Shown: positions 16,673 to 24,935, numbered from the stretch's first letter. The stretch: DNA of 64,000 nucleotides from Pseudomonas neuropathica (GCF_015461835.1 NZ_JACOPX010000005.1:1-64000); one strand, 5' to 3'. The notes: generated from the letters alone by a model not told the origin. Program-made: numbers and translations.

Positions 16673-18087
16673 GGGCGTTCTCCAAATTGGCGGATATCGG
16701 TGAGTCGACCGCAGATCGCAGCGGCGGCGACCATGGCCGGGCTCATCAAATGAGTGCGCGCACCGGCGCCCTGACGGCCTTCGAAATTGCGGTTGGTACT
16801 CGACGCGCAGCGGTCGCCGGGCGCAAGTACGTCGTCGTTCATCGCCAGGCACATCGAGCAGCCGGACTGACGCCACTCGAACCCGGCATCGATAAAGATC
16901 TGCGCCAACCCTTCGGCCTCGGCCTGAGCGCGAACTTCGCTGGAGCCGGGGACGATCATCGCCCGCACATGCCCGGCCACTTGCTGACCGCGCACGACGC
17001 TGGCGGCATCGCGCAGGTCTTCTATCCGCGCGTTGGTGCACGAGCCGATAAAGGCGTGGCTGATAACAATGTCGCTGAGCGCCATGCCCGCTTCGAGGCC
17101 CATGTAACTGAGGGCGCGGCGCATGTCCTGACGCAGGACCGGATCGCTGATCGCTTGCGGATCCGGCACCCGCGCACCGATTGCAGCGGCCTGATCGGGG
17201 CTGGTGCCCCAGGTGACCATCGGTTCCAGGACGCTGGCGTCGAGGTGAATCTCGCGGTCAAACCGCGCACCGGGATCACTGCGCAGTTCGCGCCACTTCT
17301 CCACGCCCCGTTGCCAAAGCTCACCTTGCGGCGCACGCGGCTTGTCCTTGAGATAGGCGAAGACTTTGTCATCCGGGGCCATGAATGCGCCGCGCGCACC
17401 CGCCTCGACAGCCATGTTGCAAATGGTCATGCGTGCTTCAACGCTGAGGGCATCAATGGTCGAGCCGCAGAATTCGATCGCGTAACCGCTGGCCCCGGAC
17501 GCGCCGATCCGGCCGATCAGCGCCATGATCACGTCTTTCGAGGTCAAACCCGGCGCCAACCCGCCGTCAACCGTCACGCGCAAGCTTTTCAAGCGTTTGT
17601 AGACCAGCGTCTGCGAAGCCAGCAGGTGTTCGATCTCGGAGGTGCCGATGCCGAAACCGAAAGCACCGAGTGCGCCATAGGTGGTGGTGTGGCTGTCGCC
17701 AGCGGCAATGACCATACCGGGCAGAATAAAGCCCTGCTCGGGGGCGATAACGTGTTCGATGCCCTGACGCTTGTCGAGGATGTCCAGCAACTCGATGCCG
17801 AAGTCCCGGCAGTTCTCCGCCAGATACGACACTTGGCGCGCGCCGCCGGCGTCGGGCATTGCTGCGATGCGCACAGGCGTGGTCGGGTTGACGTGATCGA
17901 CCACCGCCAGCGCCGTGCCCGGCCGCCAGACATCGCGCCCGGCCGCGCGCAAACCGCTGAAAGCCTGCGGGCTGGTGTATTCGTTGATCACCTGACGATC
18001 GATATACAACAGGACATGCCCCTGATCGTCGAGGCGGCACACCGTGTGCGAATCGATGTGTTTGTCATAGAGGGTTCTGGCGGTCAT
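16669..18087 (-). CDS. leuC: LeuC-like large subunit of a 3-isopropylmalate-type dehydratase
   Basis: A 472-residue aconitase-family large subunit. The three [4Fe-4S] cysteines are present: one in GSCTNARIEDLRDA and two in SGCSMCLAMN. Other family stretches are YIDRQVINEYTSPQAF and GDSHTTTYGALGAFGFGIGTSE. It resembles LeuC but the sequence is diverged and the setting lacks leuB and asd, so a secondary role (isopropylmalate, citraconate or dimethylmalate-type substrate) is possible. The start is ATG 18087; a GTG at 18099 is the alternative. Confidence 0.8.
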   Translation of the reverse strand: MTARTLYDKHIDSHTVCRLDDQGHVLLYIDRQVINEYTSPQAFSGLRAAGRDVWRPGTALAVVDHVNPTTPVRIAAMPDAGGARQVSYLAENCRDFGIELLDILDKRQGIEHVIAPEQGFILPGMVIAAGDSHTTTYGALGAFGFGIGTSEIEHLLASQTLVYKRLKSLRVTVDGGLAPGLTSKDVIMALIGRIGASGASGYAIEFCGSTIDALSVEARMTICNMAVEAGARGAFMAPDDKVFAYLKDKPRAPQGELWQRGVEKWRELRSDPGARFDREIHLDASVLEPMVTWGTSPDQAAAIGARVPDPQAISDPVLRQDMRRALSYMGLEAGMALSDIVISHAFIGSCTNARIEDLRDAASVVRGQQVAGHVRAMIVPGSSEVRAQAEAEGLAQIFIDAGFEWRQSGCSMCLAMNDDVLAPGDRCASSTNRNFEGRQGAGARTHLMSPAMVAAAAICGRLTDIRQFGERP

Positions 18088-18142
18088 CAAGGCGCTCACT
18101 CAGGGAAATCAGGTGATTCCCATCATAGGGAGCGCGGGTCGG

Positions 18143-18166
18143 CCATCAATTGGCAGACAGTGATGG
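18143..18166. promoter_or_regulatory. Inverted repeat before leuC, possible LysR site
   Basis: CCATCA-N12-TGATGG is a perfect 6-bp inverted repeat 56 nt upstream of the leuC-like start. LysR proteins bind such interrupted dyads, and a LysR gene lies just beyond leuD. The assignment is tentative. Confidence 0.4.
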
Positions 18167-18211
18167 CGTCATCCATGAATCGTGTTTGATCCCATGCACG
18201 CGGTAAACCCT

Positions 18212-18303
18212 TGTAGGAGTGAGCCTGCTCGCGATTGCGGTGATCCAGTCAATGATGACGCCGGCTGAGCCTGTGCCATCGCGAGCAGGCTCACGCCTAC
18301 AGG
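18212..18303. repeat. REPIN, outward type
   Basis: TGTAGGAGTGAGCCTGCTCGCGAT at the left and ATCGCGAGCAGGCTCACGCCTACAGGGG at the right, tails outward, with a spacer of about 42 nt. It separates the divergent leuC and fpvG promoters. Confidence 0.9.
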
Positions 18304-18493
18304 GGCAACCGTAGTGATCGGGGAATTGGGAAACATTTGCTTTCATATCACCTTTCGGGATTTGTCCCGCTCATTCGTCCTATAGAGATGCAGGCCGTTC
18401 GCGTAGGCAAAAGCCACGTTCGGTCTTTCGGGGTCTGCCGTGCTGCGAAGCCCGTGGCCACGCGCCCTTTCACCGCTATCAAGACGCGCAATC
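18304..18493 (+). promoter_or_regulatory. Leader of the fpvG operon with several hairpins
   Basis: The 190 nt before fpvG contain CGGGA-TTTG-TCCCG (18356-18369), then a hairpin CGT(A)GGC-AAAA-GCCACG (about 18400-18415), and further paired tracts such as GTGGCCAC. No PvdS box (TAAAT-N16-CGT) was found, in contrast to pvdH, pvdL and pvdY. ATTCGTCCTATAG at 18373-18385 might be part of an ECF-type -10 region. The mode of control is unresolved; a structured leader RNA is possible. Confidence 0.35.
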
Positions 18494-19693
18494 ATGTCGA
18501 AGAAATCCCGCTCCAAACTGTGGTTCCTCGTTCATAGCTGGCTGGCGTTACCGATCTGGTTCTTTGTCCTGATCGTCTGTGTCACCGGCACGCTGGCGGT
18601 GGTCAGCCAGGAAATCGTCTGGCTGGCCAACCCGCAGATGCGCGCCAGCCAGCCTGCGGACGATGCGCCGCTGCTCAGCTATGACCAGATCATGGCAGCG
18701 ATCAAAACAGCCGAACCGCAGACCCTCGTTGAAAGCATCAGTCGTCCCGACGAATCCCACTTCGCCCTCGACGTTGCGGTCAGCTATCCGGACGGTCGTT
18801 CGCAGACGGTCTACGTCAATCCTTACACCGGGGTGATTCAGGGCCCTGCCCCGACGTTCGATTTCAAGGCCTTCACCCGCGCCCTGCATGGCTGGTGGCT
18901 GGTGCCGTTCACCAACGGTTTCAGTTGGGGCTGGTATCTGGTGTCGTTCCTCGGCGTGCCGATGCTGGTGTCGCTGATCACAGGTCTAGTGGTCTACAAA
19001 CGCTTCTGGAAAGGTTTTCTGCGTCCGACCCTGCGCGTGCGTCACGGCGCGCGGATCTTCTGGGGTGACTTCCACCGCTTGTGCGGTATCTGGTCGATCT
19101 GGTTCATTGCGGTGATTTCCATCACCGGGATCTGGTTTCTGATTCGGGCGATTCTGTTCGACAACCAGATCGCCATTTCCAGCGAGCCGATCATTCCGGC
19201 CATGTCCCGCGAGAGCGTGCCGATCTCTGCCGCCGGCACACCGCCGCCACGGATCAGCCTGGACCGTGCCGTCGAGCTCGCGCAAGAGAAGATTCCTGGG
19301 CTGGAAGCCAGCTTCGTCAGCCTGCCGGGCAATGCCTACAGCCACATGAGCGTCGGTGGGCGCGGCTGGTATCCATTGATGTTCCAGACCGCCACGCTCA
19401 ATCCATACAACGGCGACATCGCCGCTTCACGGCTTCTGTCCGATCGTTCGTCGCTGGAGTTCGTCACCGAGTCCATGCGGCCACTGCACACCGGCGATTT
19501 CGGCGGCATCTGGATCAAGCTGATCTGGTTCTTCTTCGGTTTGATCCTGAGCATGATGATCCTCAGCGGCTTGTTGATCTGGACCAAACGCACTGCGCTG
19601 GCCACCGCCAACGCGTTGAAGCGCGAAGACAAGAAACACCGCCTCAAGGCACAACCGGCGATGAGCCGTGAAACCTCGGAGGCCAGCCTGTGA
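18494..19693 (+). CDS. fpvG: FpvG, PepSY-type inner-membrane ferripyoverdine reductase component
   Basis: A 399-residue membrane protein with PepSY-associated helices. The first TM segment follows LWFLVHSWLALPIWF, a second group lies near FTRALHGWWLVPF and a pair near DFHRLCGIWSIWF; the last is near the C-terminus (LIWFFFGLILSMMIL). Membrane histidines sit where haem- or metal-binding would be expected. In P. aeruginosa FpvG (PA2403) is the reductase that frees iron from pyoverdine in the periplasm, helped by FpvHJK. Gene order here is the same (fpvGHJKCDEF). It overlaps fpvH by GTGA. Confidence 0.85.
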   Translation: MSKKSRSKLWFLVHSWLALPIWFFVLIVCVTGTLAVVSQEIVWLANPQMRASQPADDAPLLSYDQIMAAIKTAEPQTLVESISRPDESHFALDVAVSYPDGRSQTVYVNPYTGVIQGPAPTFDFKAFTRALHGWWLVPFTNGFSWGWYLVSFLGVPMLVSLITGLVVYKRFWKGFLRPTLRVRHGARIFWGDFHRLCGIWSIWFIAVISITGIWFLIRAILFDNQIAISSEPIIPAMSRESVPISAAGTPPPRISLDRAVELAQEKIPGLEASFVSLPGNAYSHMSVGGRGWYPLMFQTATLNPYNGDIAASRLLSDRSSLEFVTESMRPLHTGDFGGIWIKLIWFFFGLILSMMILSGLLIWTKRTALATANALKREDKKHRLKAQPAMSRETSEASL

Positions 19694-20232
19694 GCAAATC
19701 CATCACCAAGGCACAGCCTTCTCGACTCGCGCGTTTCTGGCACACATGGCGCTTCCACATCAATGTCCTGCTGCTGTTGATCCCGCTGGGGTTCATGCCC
19801 AAATACTTCGCCGACGCCTCGCTGTTTCGCGGTGACAGCGGCCTGGGCCAACATGAAATCGGCAATATCCAGGTCGGCCCGTGGAGCCTGCGCCTGGCCG
19901 AACTGCGCAACGAAGCGCCGGTGCTCACTGGCCCGGCCGGCTACATGAAAGACTTCAGCGCGGCCCTGTGCGATGCCTGTGTCGAGCAGGTCAAGGCCAC
20001 CTACCTGCGCATCGGCAAGCCACGCAGCCTGCGCGCCGCCGGTACGATTTTCTTCGGCACGCCTTACCGCATGGGCACGCAGATGCCGATCCCGGAGAAG
20101 ACCAGACCCGATGCCGAACTGTGGATCACCATGGAAGGCTGGGACGGCAGCATGCATCAGGCTTCGATTCCCCTGAGTCAGGCCTCCCCCGCCACCTTCG
20201 CCTGGCTGAACAAACAAGGAGTCAAACCATGA
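19690..20232 (+). CDS. fpvH: FpvH, inner-membrane accessory protein for ferripyoverdine reduction
   Basis: A 180-residue protein with one TM segment near the N-terminus (FHINVLLLLIPLGF) and a periplasmic part carrying a CxxC (AALCDACVEQ). It starts with GTG overlapping the fpvG stop. Identity rests on position and size relative to P. aeruginosa fpvH and on the pyoverdine setting. The CxxC could pass electrons or hold metal; this is inference. Confidence 0.7.
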   Translation: MSKSITKAQPSRLARFWHTWRFHINVLLLLIPLGFMPKYFADASLFRGDSGLGQHEIGNIQVGPWSLRLAELRNEAPVLTGPAGYMKDFSAALCDACVEQVKATYLRIGKPRSLRAAGTIFFGTPYRMGTQMPIPEKTRPDAELWITMEGWDGSMHQASIPLSQASPATFAWLNKQGVKP

Positions 20233-20570
20233 CGTGTTCCCAACGCTCTTCCCGCCTGCGCTTGAAGGCCGCGTTGCTGGTGCTGTGCGCCGGTTTCAGC
20301 GCCAGTGCGCTGGCCCACAATCCGATGTGCGAATGCACCGCCATCGACGCCGAACAGATCAAATGCACCGGCGGATTCTCCGACGGCAGCGGTGCGCCGG
20401 GGGTGACCCTCGATGTGATCGGTTACGACGAAACCATTCTGGTGCCGGGCAAGCTCGGCGCCGATTCCACACTGACGTTCAAGAAACCCGGCAGCGAATT
20501 TTACGTGCTGTTCGACGCGGGCCCGGGCCACGTGGTGGAAATCGACCAAGCGGATATCGAAGCCCCATGA
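20229..20570 (+). CDS. fpvJ: FpvJ, small secreted accessory protein
   Basis: A 113-residue protein with a signal peptide (basic start, then AALLVLCAGFSASALA cleaved before HNP). The mature protein starts with a cysteine pair, MCECTA, and has another Cys near KCTGG. It contains a beta-rich domain with VTLDVIGYDETILVPGKL. It overlaps fpvH (ATGA) and fpvK (ATGA). Named from order in the fpvGHJK block; FpvJ is known to work with FpvG in iron reduction. Confidence 0.7.
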   Translation: MTCSQRSSRLRLKAALLVLCAGFSASALAHNPMCECTAIDAEQIKCTGGFSDGSGAPGVTLDVIGYDETILVPGKLGADSTLTFKKPGSEFYVLFDAGPGHVVEIDQADIEAP

Positions 20571-21142
20571 GTACGCCCACCACCCAAATCGTGCGCCCGG
20601 CCGGTGCCGGTCATGAAACCCTCAATGTGCTGCTGTTGTGTCTGTTGATCCTCGCGGTCGCCGGTTCCGTGGTCGCGTGGCGTGGGGTTTCCCATGAGCC
20701 CGAGCCAGTGGCGACTCACCAGCTCGACGCACGCCGCGACCTCAGTGCTGCCGAGCAAGGCATCTATGCCGACCTGCGGGTGACCCTCGATGAAATCCGC
20801 TTGCTGCGCGAGGAACAACAAGCCCTGCCGACGCCGCAGAATCTGGCCGACGAAGGGTTTGCGCCATTTGCCCAGGATGCGAGTTCGGTCAGCCGCGGTG
20901 GTCATGCCTGGCAATTGCTGGCGGACGCCGCGTATTTCGGCCAAAGCCAGAATCCGGCCGTCGCCGGTTCGTTTGTGATGCTGCTCAGCGCCGACGACAA
21001 GGCTGCGCCGGACATCTGGCTCAGCCGCGATGCTGCCGCTCAGGCCCCGGCGCCACTCACTGCGGCGGCGCTGTCCGCTGCCGGCTGGAAACAGATCGTC
21101 GCGCAATACGATGCCGGGGTTACCCGCGAACATCGCCATTGA
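20567..21142 (+). CDS. fpvK: FpvK, inner-membrane accessory protein
   Basis: A 191-residue protein with a single N-terminal TM anchor (NVLLLCLLILAVAGSVVAW) followed by a periplasmic domain. That domain has a helical start (LSAAEQGIYADLRVTLDEIRLLREEQ) and no cysteines outside the anchor. It is fourth in the fpvGHJK group, overlapping fpvJ by 4 nt. The function is inferred from context. Confidence 0.7.
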   Translation: MSTPTTQIVRPAGAGHETLNVLLLCLLILAVAGSVVAWRGVSHEPEPVATHQLDARRDLSAAEQGIYADLRVTLDEIRLLREEQQALPTPQNLADEGFAPFAQDASSVSRGGHAWQLLADAAYFGQSQNPAVAGSFVMLLSADDKAAPDIWLSRDAAAQAPAPLTAAALSAAGWKQIVAQYDAGVTREHRH

Positions 21143-21177
21143 TTCCTCGCCCTCCTCCGAGAGAAGACCGCTTGCCC

Positions 21178-22107
21178 ATGTCTATTTCATCGCCACGCCG
21201 TCCATTGTTACGCCTCTTTTTATTGGGCCTGTGTGCCTGCCTGCTGAGCCCGTTGGCCAGTGCCGATCAGGCCAAACGCCTGCGCATCGGCATCACCCTG
21301 CACCCTTACTACAGCTATGTGGCCAATATCGTCGGCGACAAGGCCGAGGTGGTGCCGCTGATCCCGGCCGGTTTCAACCCGCATGCCTACGAGCCACGGG
21401 CCGAAGACATCAAACGCATCAGCGGGCTGGATGTGATCGTGCTCAACGGCGTTGGCCATGACGACTTCGCCGACCGCATGATCGCTGCCAGCGAAACGCC
21501 GAACATCAAAACCATCGAAGCCAACGAGAACGTGCCGTTGCTGGCCGCCACCGGGGTTGCCGCACGCGGCGCCGGCAAAGTGGTGAACCCGCACACGTTC
21601 CTGTCGATCAGCGCTTCCATTGCCCAGGTCAACAACATTGCCCGCGAACTGGGCAAACTCGATCCAGACAACGCCAAGACCTACACCCAGAACGCCCGCG
21701 CCTACGGCAAACGCCTGCGGCAGATGCGCGCCGACGCCCTGGCCAAGCTGACCCAAGCGCCGAACGCCGAACTGCGCGTAGCCACGGTGCACGCGGCTTA
21801 CGACTATCTGCTGCGTGAGTTCGGCCTGGAAGTGACCGCCGTGGTCGAGCCGGCCCACGGTATCGAGCCGAGCCCAAGCCAGTTGAAGAAGACCATCGAC
21901 CAGTTGCGAGAACTGGACGTGAAAGTGATCTTCTCGGAGATGGATTTCCCGTCCACCTACGTCGACACCATCCAGCGTGAGTCCGGCGTCAAGCTGTATC
22001 CGCTGTCGCACATTTCCTACGGCGAATACACCGCCGACAAGTACGAAAAGGAAATGACCGGCAACCTCAACACCGTGGTGCGGGCGATTCAGGAGTCTGG
22101 CGCATGA
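21178..22107 (+). CDS. fpvC: FpvC, periplasmic metal-binding protein (ZnuA-like)
   Basis: A 309-residue cluster-A-I solute-binding protein with a signal peptide ending near LASA-DQ. Metal-type ligands are visible: His in FNPHAYEPRAED, His in GVGHDDFADRM and VNPHTFLSIS, and an acidic residue in FSEMDFPSTY. In P. aeruginosa FpvC binds the metal released from pyoverdine and delivers it to FpvDE. The ATG at 21178 is preferred; a TTG at 21139 overlapping fpvK is possible but would bury the signal peptide. Overlaps fpvD by ATGA. Confidence 0.85.
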   Translation: MSISSPRRPLLRLFLLGLCACLLSPLASADQAKRLRIGITLHPYYSYVANIVGDKAEVVPLIPAGFNPHAYEPRAEDIKRISGLDVIVLNGVGHDDFADRMIAASETPNIKTIEANENVPLLAATGVAARGAGKVVNPHTFLSISASIAQVNNIARELGKLDPDNAKTYTQNARAYGKRLRQMRADALAKLTQAPNAELRVATVHAAYDYLLREFGLEVTAVVEPAHGIEPSPSQLKKTIDQLRELDVKVIFSEMDFPSTYVDTIQRESGVKLYPLSHISYGEYTADKYEKEMTGNLNTVVRAIQESGA

Positions 22108-22952
22108 CTTCCAGAGAAACCCTCAACCTCCAGGACACCGAGCACCCTGTGGGAGCGAGCTTGCTCGCGAAGGCGCCGGATCAGCCGGCATCATTGTTGA
22201 ATGACACACCGCTATCGCGAGCAGGCTCACTCCTACAGGGATTGGGGCCGACGCTGGATTTTGCGGAGGTTTGTCTGACGCTGGGGCGCACGACGATTTT
22301 GGACAACGTCACCTTCCAGGTGCAACCCGGCAGCGTGCACGCCCTGGTCGGCCCCAACGGTGGCGGCAAGAGTTCGCTGATCAAGACCCTGCTCGGACAA
22401 ATGCCCCATCAGGGCCAGCTCAGCCTGCAATGGCCCGGCGAACCCGGCACCATCGGTTATGTACCGCAGGCGCTGGAATTCGATCGCGGTCTGCCGATGA
22501 CCGTTGACGATTTCATGGCTGCCATGTGCCAGCGCCGTCCGGCGTTTCTCGGTTTGAGCAAGCGCTACGCCGGCGCCATTGGTGAAGCGCTGGAACGCGT
22601 CGGCATGCAGGACAAACGCAAGCGCCGCATGGGCGCGCTGTCTGGCGGTGAGCGGCAGCGGGTGCTGCTCGCCCAAGGGCTGATCCCGGCGCCGCAATTG
22701 CTGGTGCTGGATGAACCGATGTCGGCCCTTGATGAAGCCGGGATTCAAGTGTTCGAACGTCTGCTCGGCGATTGGCGTGCAGCGGGCATCACCGTGCTGT
22801 GGATCGAGCACGATCTGGAAGCGGTCGGGCGTCTGGCCAGCCGTGTCACTGGTCTGAACCGCCGCGTGCTGTTCGATGCCTCACCACAAGAGGCGCTGAC
22901 CCCGGAACGTCTGCTGACCTTGTTCTCGACCCATCCACGGAGCGCTGCCTGA
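22104..22952 (+). CDS. fpvD: FpvD, ABC transporter ATPase with a translated REPIN
   Basis: A 282-residue ATPase. Walker A is GPNGGGKSS, the signature is LSGGERQRV, Walker B is LLVLDEPMS and the switch His lies in WIEHD. It should power the FpvE channel. The ATG overlaps the fpvC stop (ATGA). Residues 16-46 are encoded by a REPIN (22149-22240), giving the typical translated-REP peptide VGASLLAKA and then LSRAGSLLQG, before the domain really starts at LDFAEVCLTLGRTTILDN. The frame is open through both REPs. A TTG just after the REPIN (at about 22241) could start a shorter protein of normal length. Confidence 0.85.
   Translation: MTSRETLNLQDTEHPVGASLLAKAPDQPASLLNDTPLSRAGSLLQGLGPTLDFAEVCLTLGRTTILDNVTFQVQPGSVHALVGPNGGGKSSLIKTLLGQMPHQGQLSLQWPGEPGTIGYVPQALEFDRGLPMTVDDFMAAMCQRRPAFLGLSKRYAGAIGEALERVGMQDKRKRRMGALSGGERQRVLLAQGLIPAPQLLVLDEPMSALDEAGIQVFERLLGDWRAAGITVLWIEHDLEAVGRLASRVTGLNRRVLFDASPQEALTPERLLTLFSTHPRSAA
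22149..22240. repeat. REPIN inside the fpvD coding region
   Basis: Left arm GTGGGAGCGAGCTTGCTCGCGA belongs to the AGCTTGCT subtype. The right arm CGCGAGCAGGCTCACTCCTACAGG belongs to the AGCCTGCT subtype common in this window, so the element is a hybrid pair. Tails point outward. It is in the fpvD reading frame with no stop codon. Confidence 0.9.
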
Positions 22953-23851
22953 TGAGTTACGAAGCCTTTCGTTTGATGGTGCAAGGCTGGGCCTCGTCCG
23001 GGTATCTGCCGGAAGCGCTGGCCTACGGCTTTGTGGTCAATGCGTTGCTTGCCGGCTTGCTGATCGGCCCGGTGCTCGGCGGCCTCGGCACGCTGGTGGT
23101 GGTCAAGCGCTTCGCGTTCTTCTCCGAAGCGGTGGGCCATGCGGCGCTCACCGGTGTGGCCATCGGCATTCTGCTCGGCGAACCTTACACCGGGCCGTAC
23201 GGCAGCCTGTTCGGCTACTGCCTGCTGTTCGGCATCCTGCTCAATTACCTGCGCAACCGTACCGGTCTGGCACCGGACACTTTGATCGGCGTATTCCTCT
23301 CGGTGTCACTGGCACTGGGCGCGAGTCTGCTACTGATTCTCGCGGGCAAGATCAACGTGCACATTCTCGAGAACGTGCTGTTCGGCTCGGTACTCACGGT
23401 TAACGGCAACGATCTGGCGGTATTGGCCATCGTCGGTTCGTTGGTCATGGCCCTGGCCTTGCCGCTGTACAACCGCATCATGCTCGCCAGTTTCAACCCG
23501 CAACTGGCGGCAGTGCGCGGGGTGGCGGTGAAGACTCTGGATTATCTGTTCGTGATTCTGGTGACGCTGATCACCGTCGCAGCGGTGAAAGTCATCGGCG
23601 CGATTCTGGTCGGCGCGCTGCTGGTGATTCCAGCGGCGGCGGCACGTTTGCTCAGCCAGTCGCTCAAGGGTTTCTTCTGGTGCTCGGTGTTGATCGCCAC
23701 GGTCAGCACACTGTGCGGAATCCTTGCGCCAATCGTGTTTGACCTGCCGATTCCATCCGGCGCCGCGATCATTCTGGTCGCTGGCATTGCCTTCGCCCTC
23801 GCCGCCATTGCGCGCGGGGTTGTCCCGAGTCTGAAAGGGAATCTTGGATAA
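22952..23851 (+). CDS. fpvE: FpvE, ABC transporter permease
   Basis: A 299-residue permease of the ZnuB/ABC-3 family with about eight TM segments. It contains the coupling region VVVKRFAFFSEAVGHAALTGVAIG, typical of this family. It should form the inner-membrane channel for the iron delivered by FpvC/FpvF. The ATG shares its A with the fpvD stop (TGATG at 22950-22954). The fpvF gene begins immediately after its stop. Confidence 0.85.
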   Translation: MSYEAFRLMVQGWASSGYLPEALAYGFVVNALLAGLLIGPVLGGLGTLVVVKRFAFFSEAVGHAALTGVAIGILLGEPYTGPYGSLFGYCLLFGILLNYLRNRTGLAPDTLIGVFLSVSLALGASLLLILAGKINVHILENVLFGSVLTVNGNDLAVLAIVGSLVMALALPLYNRIMLASFNPQLAAVRGVAVKTLDYLFVILVTLITVAAVKVIGAILVGALLVIPAAAARLLSQSLKGFFWCSVLIATVSTLCGILAPIVFDLPIPSGAAIILVAGIAFALAAIARGVVPSLKGNLG

Positions 23852-24757
23852 ATGACTTTTTCACTGCGCAAACTGACCTTGGCCATGACTCTGTGCGGCG
23901 TGATCTGCACGCCGTTGATGGCCGCCGATAACACTAAACCGCTGCGAGTGCTGGCCTCGTTGCCGATCACCTATGGCTTGGGCGAAGTGCTGCTCAAAGG
24001 CACTGACGTCCAGCTTGAACGCGCGGCACCGGCGAACTTGCCGGGCAGCCGGCAGAACGCATACTTCACCGGGCGCGGTGCACCGGCGCTGAGCAAGTTG
24101 GCGACGAGCGCCGATGCGGTGATTGGCGTGCGCTCGCTGTGGGCCGATGATCCGCTGTACCCGATCGCCCGTCGCAGCAATATTCGCATCGTTGAAGTCG
24201 ACGCGGCGCGCCCGGTCGACGCCGCCCTGCCGGGCATTGCCGTGCAACCGGATCTGAAGGTTGATGGCTTGAACAGTCAACCTTGGCTGGCGAGCAACAA
24301 CATGGGGCGCATGGCGGACGTGATGGCGGCGGATCTGGTGCGCCTGGCACCGGGCGCCAAACCCGTGATCGAGGCGAACCTGGCGACGCTGAAGCAGCGC
24401 TTGTTGAAACTCAGCGCCGACAGCGAGGCGCGGTTGGCCAGTGCCGACAATCTGAGCGTAATGAGTTTGAGCGATCACTTTGGTTATCTGATCGGTAGTC
24501 TGAATCTGGAGCTGGTTGGCCAGGATCCACGCCCTGATGCGGAATGGACGCCGGAGGATCTGAAAAAACTGACGGCGACGCTCAAGGACAATGATGTGGC
24601 GGTGGTGCTGCATCATCGTCAGCCATCGGAGCCGCTGAAAGCGGCAATTGCCGAGTCAGGCAGTCATCTGGTGGTGTTGAGTACCGATGCGGTAGATCCG
24701 GTGGCGGAGCTGGAAGGCAATGTTGATTTGCTGCTCAAGGGCTTGAGCGGGGCTTAG
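23852..24757 (+). CDS. fpvF: FpvF, second periplasmic binding protein
   Basis: A 301-residue ZnuA-like solute-binding protein with a signal peptide (LTLAMTLCGVICTPLMA-AD). Compared with FpvC it has lost the NPHxYEP histidine: the corresponding part reads LPGSRQNAYFTGRGAPAL. A later His remains in SLSDHFGYLIG. This fits the known division of labour in P. aeruginosa, where FpvF also contacts pyoverdine. Starts directly at the fpvE stop (TAA-ATG). It is the last gene of the eight-gene operon. Confidence 0.8.
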   Translation: MTFSLRKLTLAMTLCGVICTPLMAADNTKPLRVLASLPITYGLGEVLLKGTDVQLERAAPANLPGSRQNAYFTGRGAPALSKLATSADAVIGVRSLWADDPLYPIARRSNIRIVEVDAARPVDAALPGIAVQPDLKVDGLNSQPWLASNNMGRMADVMAADLVRLAPGAKPVIEANLATLKQRLLKLSADSEARLASADNLSVMSLSDHFGYLIGSLNLELVGQDPRPDAEWTPEDLKKLTATLKDNDVAVVLHHRQPSEPLKAAIAESGSHLVVLSTDAVDPVAELEGNVDLLLKGLSGA

Positions 24758-24782
24758 TTTCAGCCGGAACCGCATTATCGTT

Positions 24783-24850
24783 CATCGCGAGCAGGCTCAC
24801 TCCTACAGGGCGAGCGCATTCCAAATGTAGGTGTGAGCCTGCTCGCGATG
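24783..24850. repeat. REPIN, inward type
   Basis: CATCGCGAGCAGGCTCACTCCTACAGG and its inverted copy TGTAGGTGTGAGCCTGCTCGCGATG face each other with tails inward. The spacer contains GCATTCCAAATG, shared with three other elements. It follows fpvF. Confidence 0.9.
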
Positions 24851-24883
24851 AGGCCAGCCCGGCCAACACAAACCCAAGGAATG

Positions 24884-24926
24884 AAAAAACCCGCTGACTG
24901 TTTCCAGTCCAGCGGGTTTCTTTTTG
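24884..24926. terminator. Terminator of the mbtH/pvdH transcript (bidirectional)
   Basis: AACCCGCTGACTG / CAGTCCAGCGGGTT form a strong stem with a TTTC loop. On the minus strand it ends in CGGGTTTTTTC, just after the mbtH stop. On the plus strand it ends in GGGTTTCTTTTTG, so it can also stop fpv transcription. Confidence 0.8.
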
Positions 24927-24935
24927 CCCGGCCGC

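Noticed and set aside
16687..18189. 500-codon frame antisense to the leuC-like gene
   Set aside because: Shadow of a real gene; no domain and no ribosome site.
18304..18493. Known riboswitch classes (cobalamin, TPP, FMN) in the fpvG leader
   Set aside because: The conserved boxes of these classes are absent; only generic hairpins are visible.
22104..22260. fpvD as a pseudogene disrupted by a repeat
   Set aside because: The frame stays open through the REPIN and all ATPase motifs follow intact, so an extended or re-started functional protein is more likely.
18494..24757. Reading the cluster as a zinc-uptake (znuABC) operon
   Set aside because: The binding proteins look ZnuA-like, but the PepSY gene, the FpvHJK-like genes, two binding proteins and the adjacent mbtH/pvdH match the pyoverdine fpvGHJKCDEF order; no Zur-type box was found.
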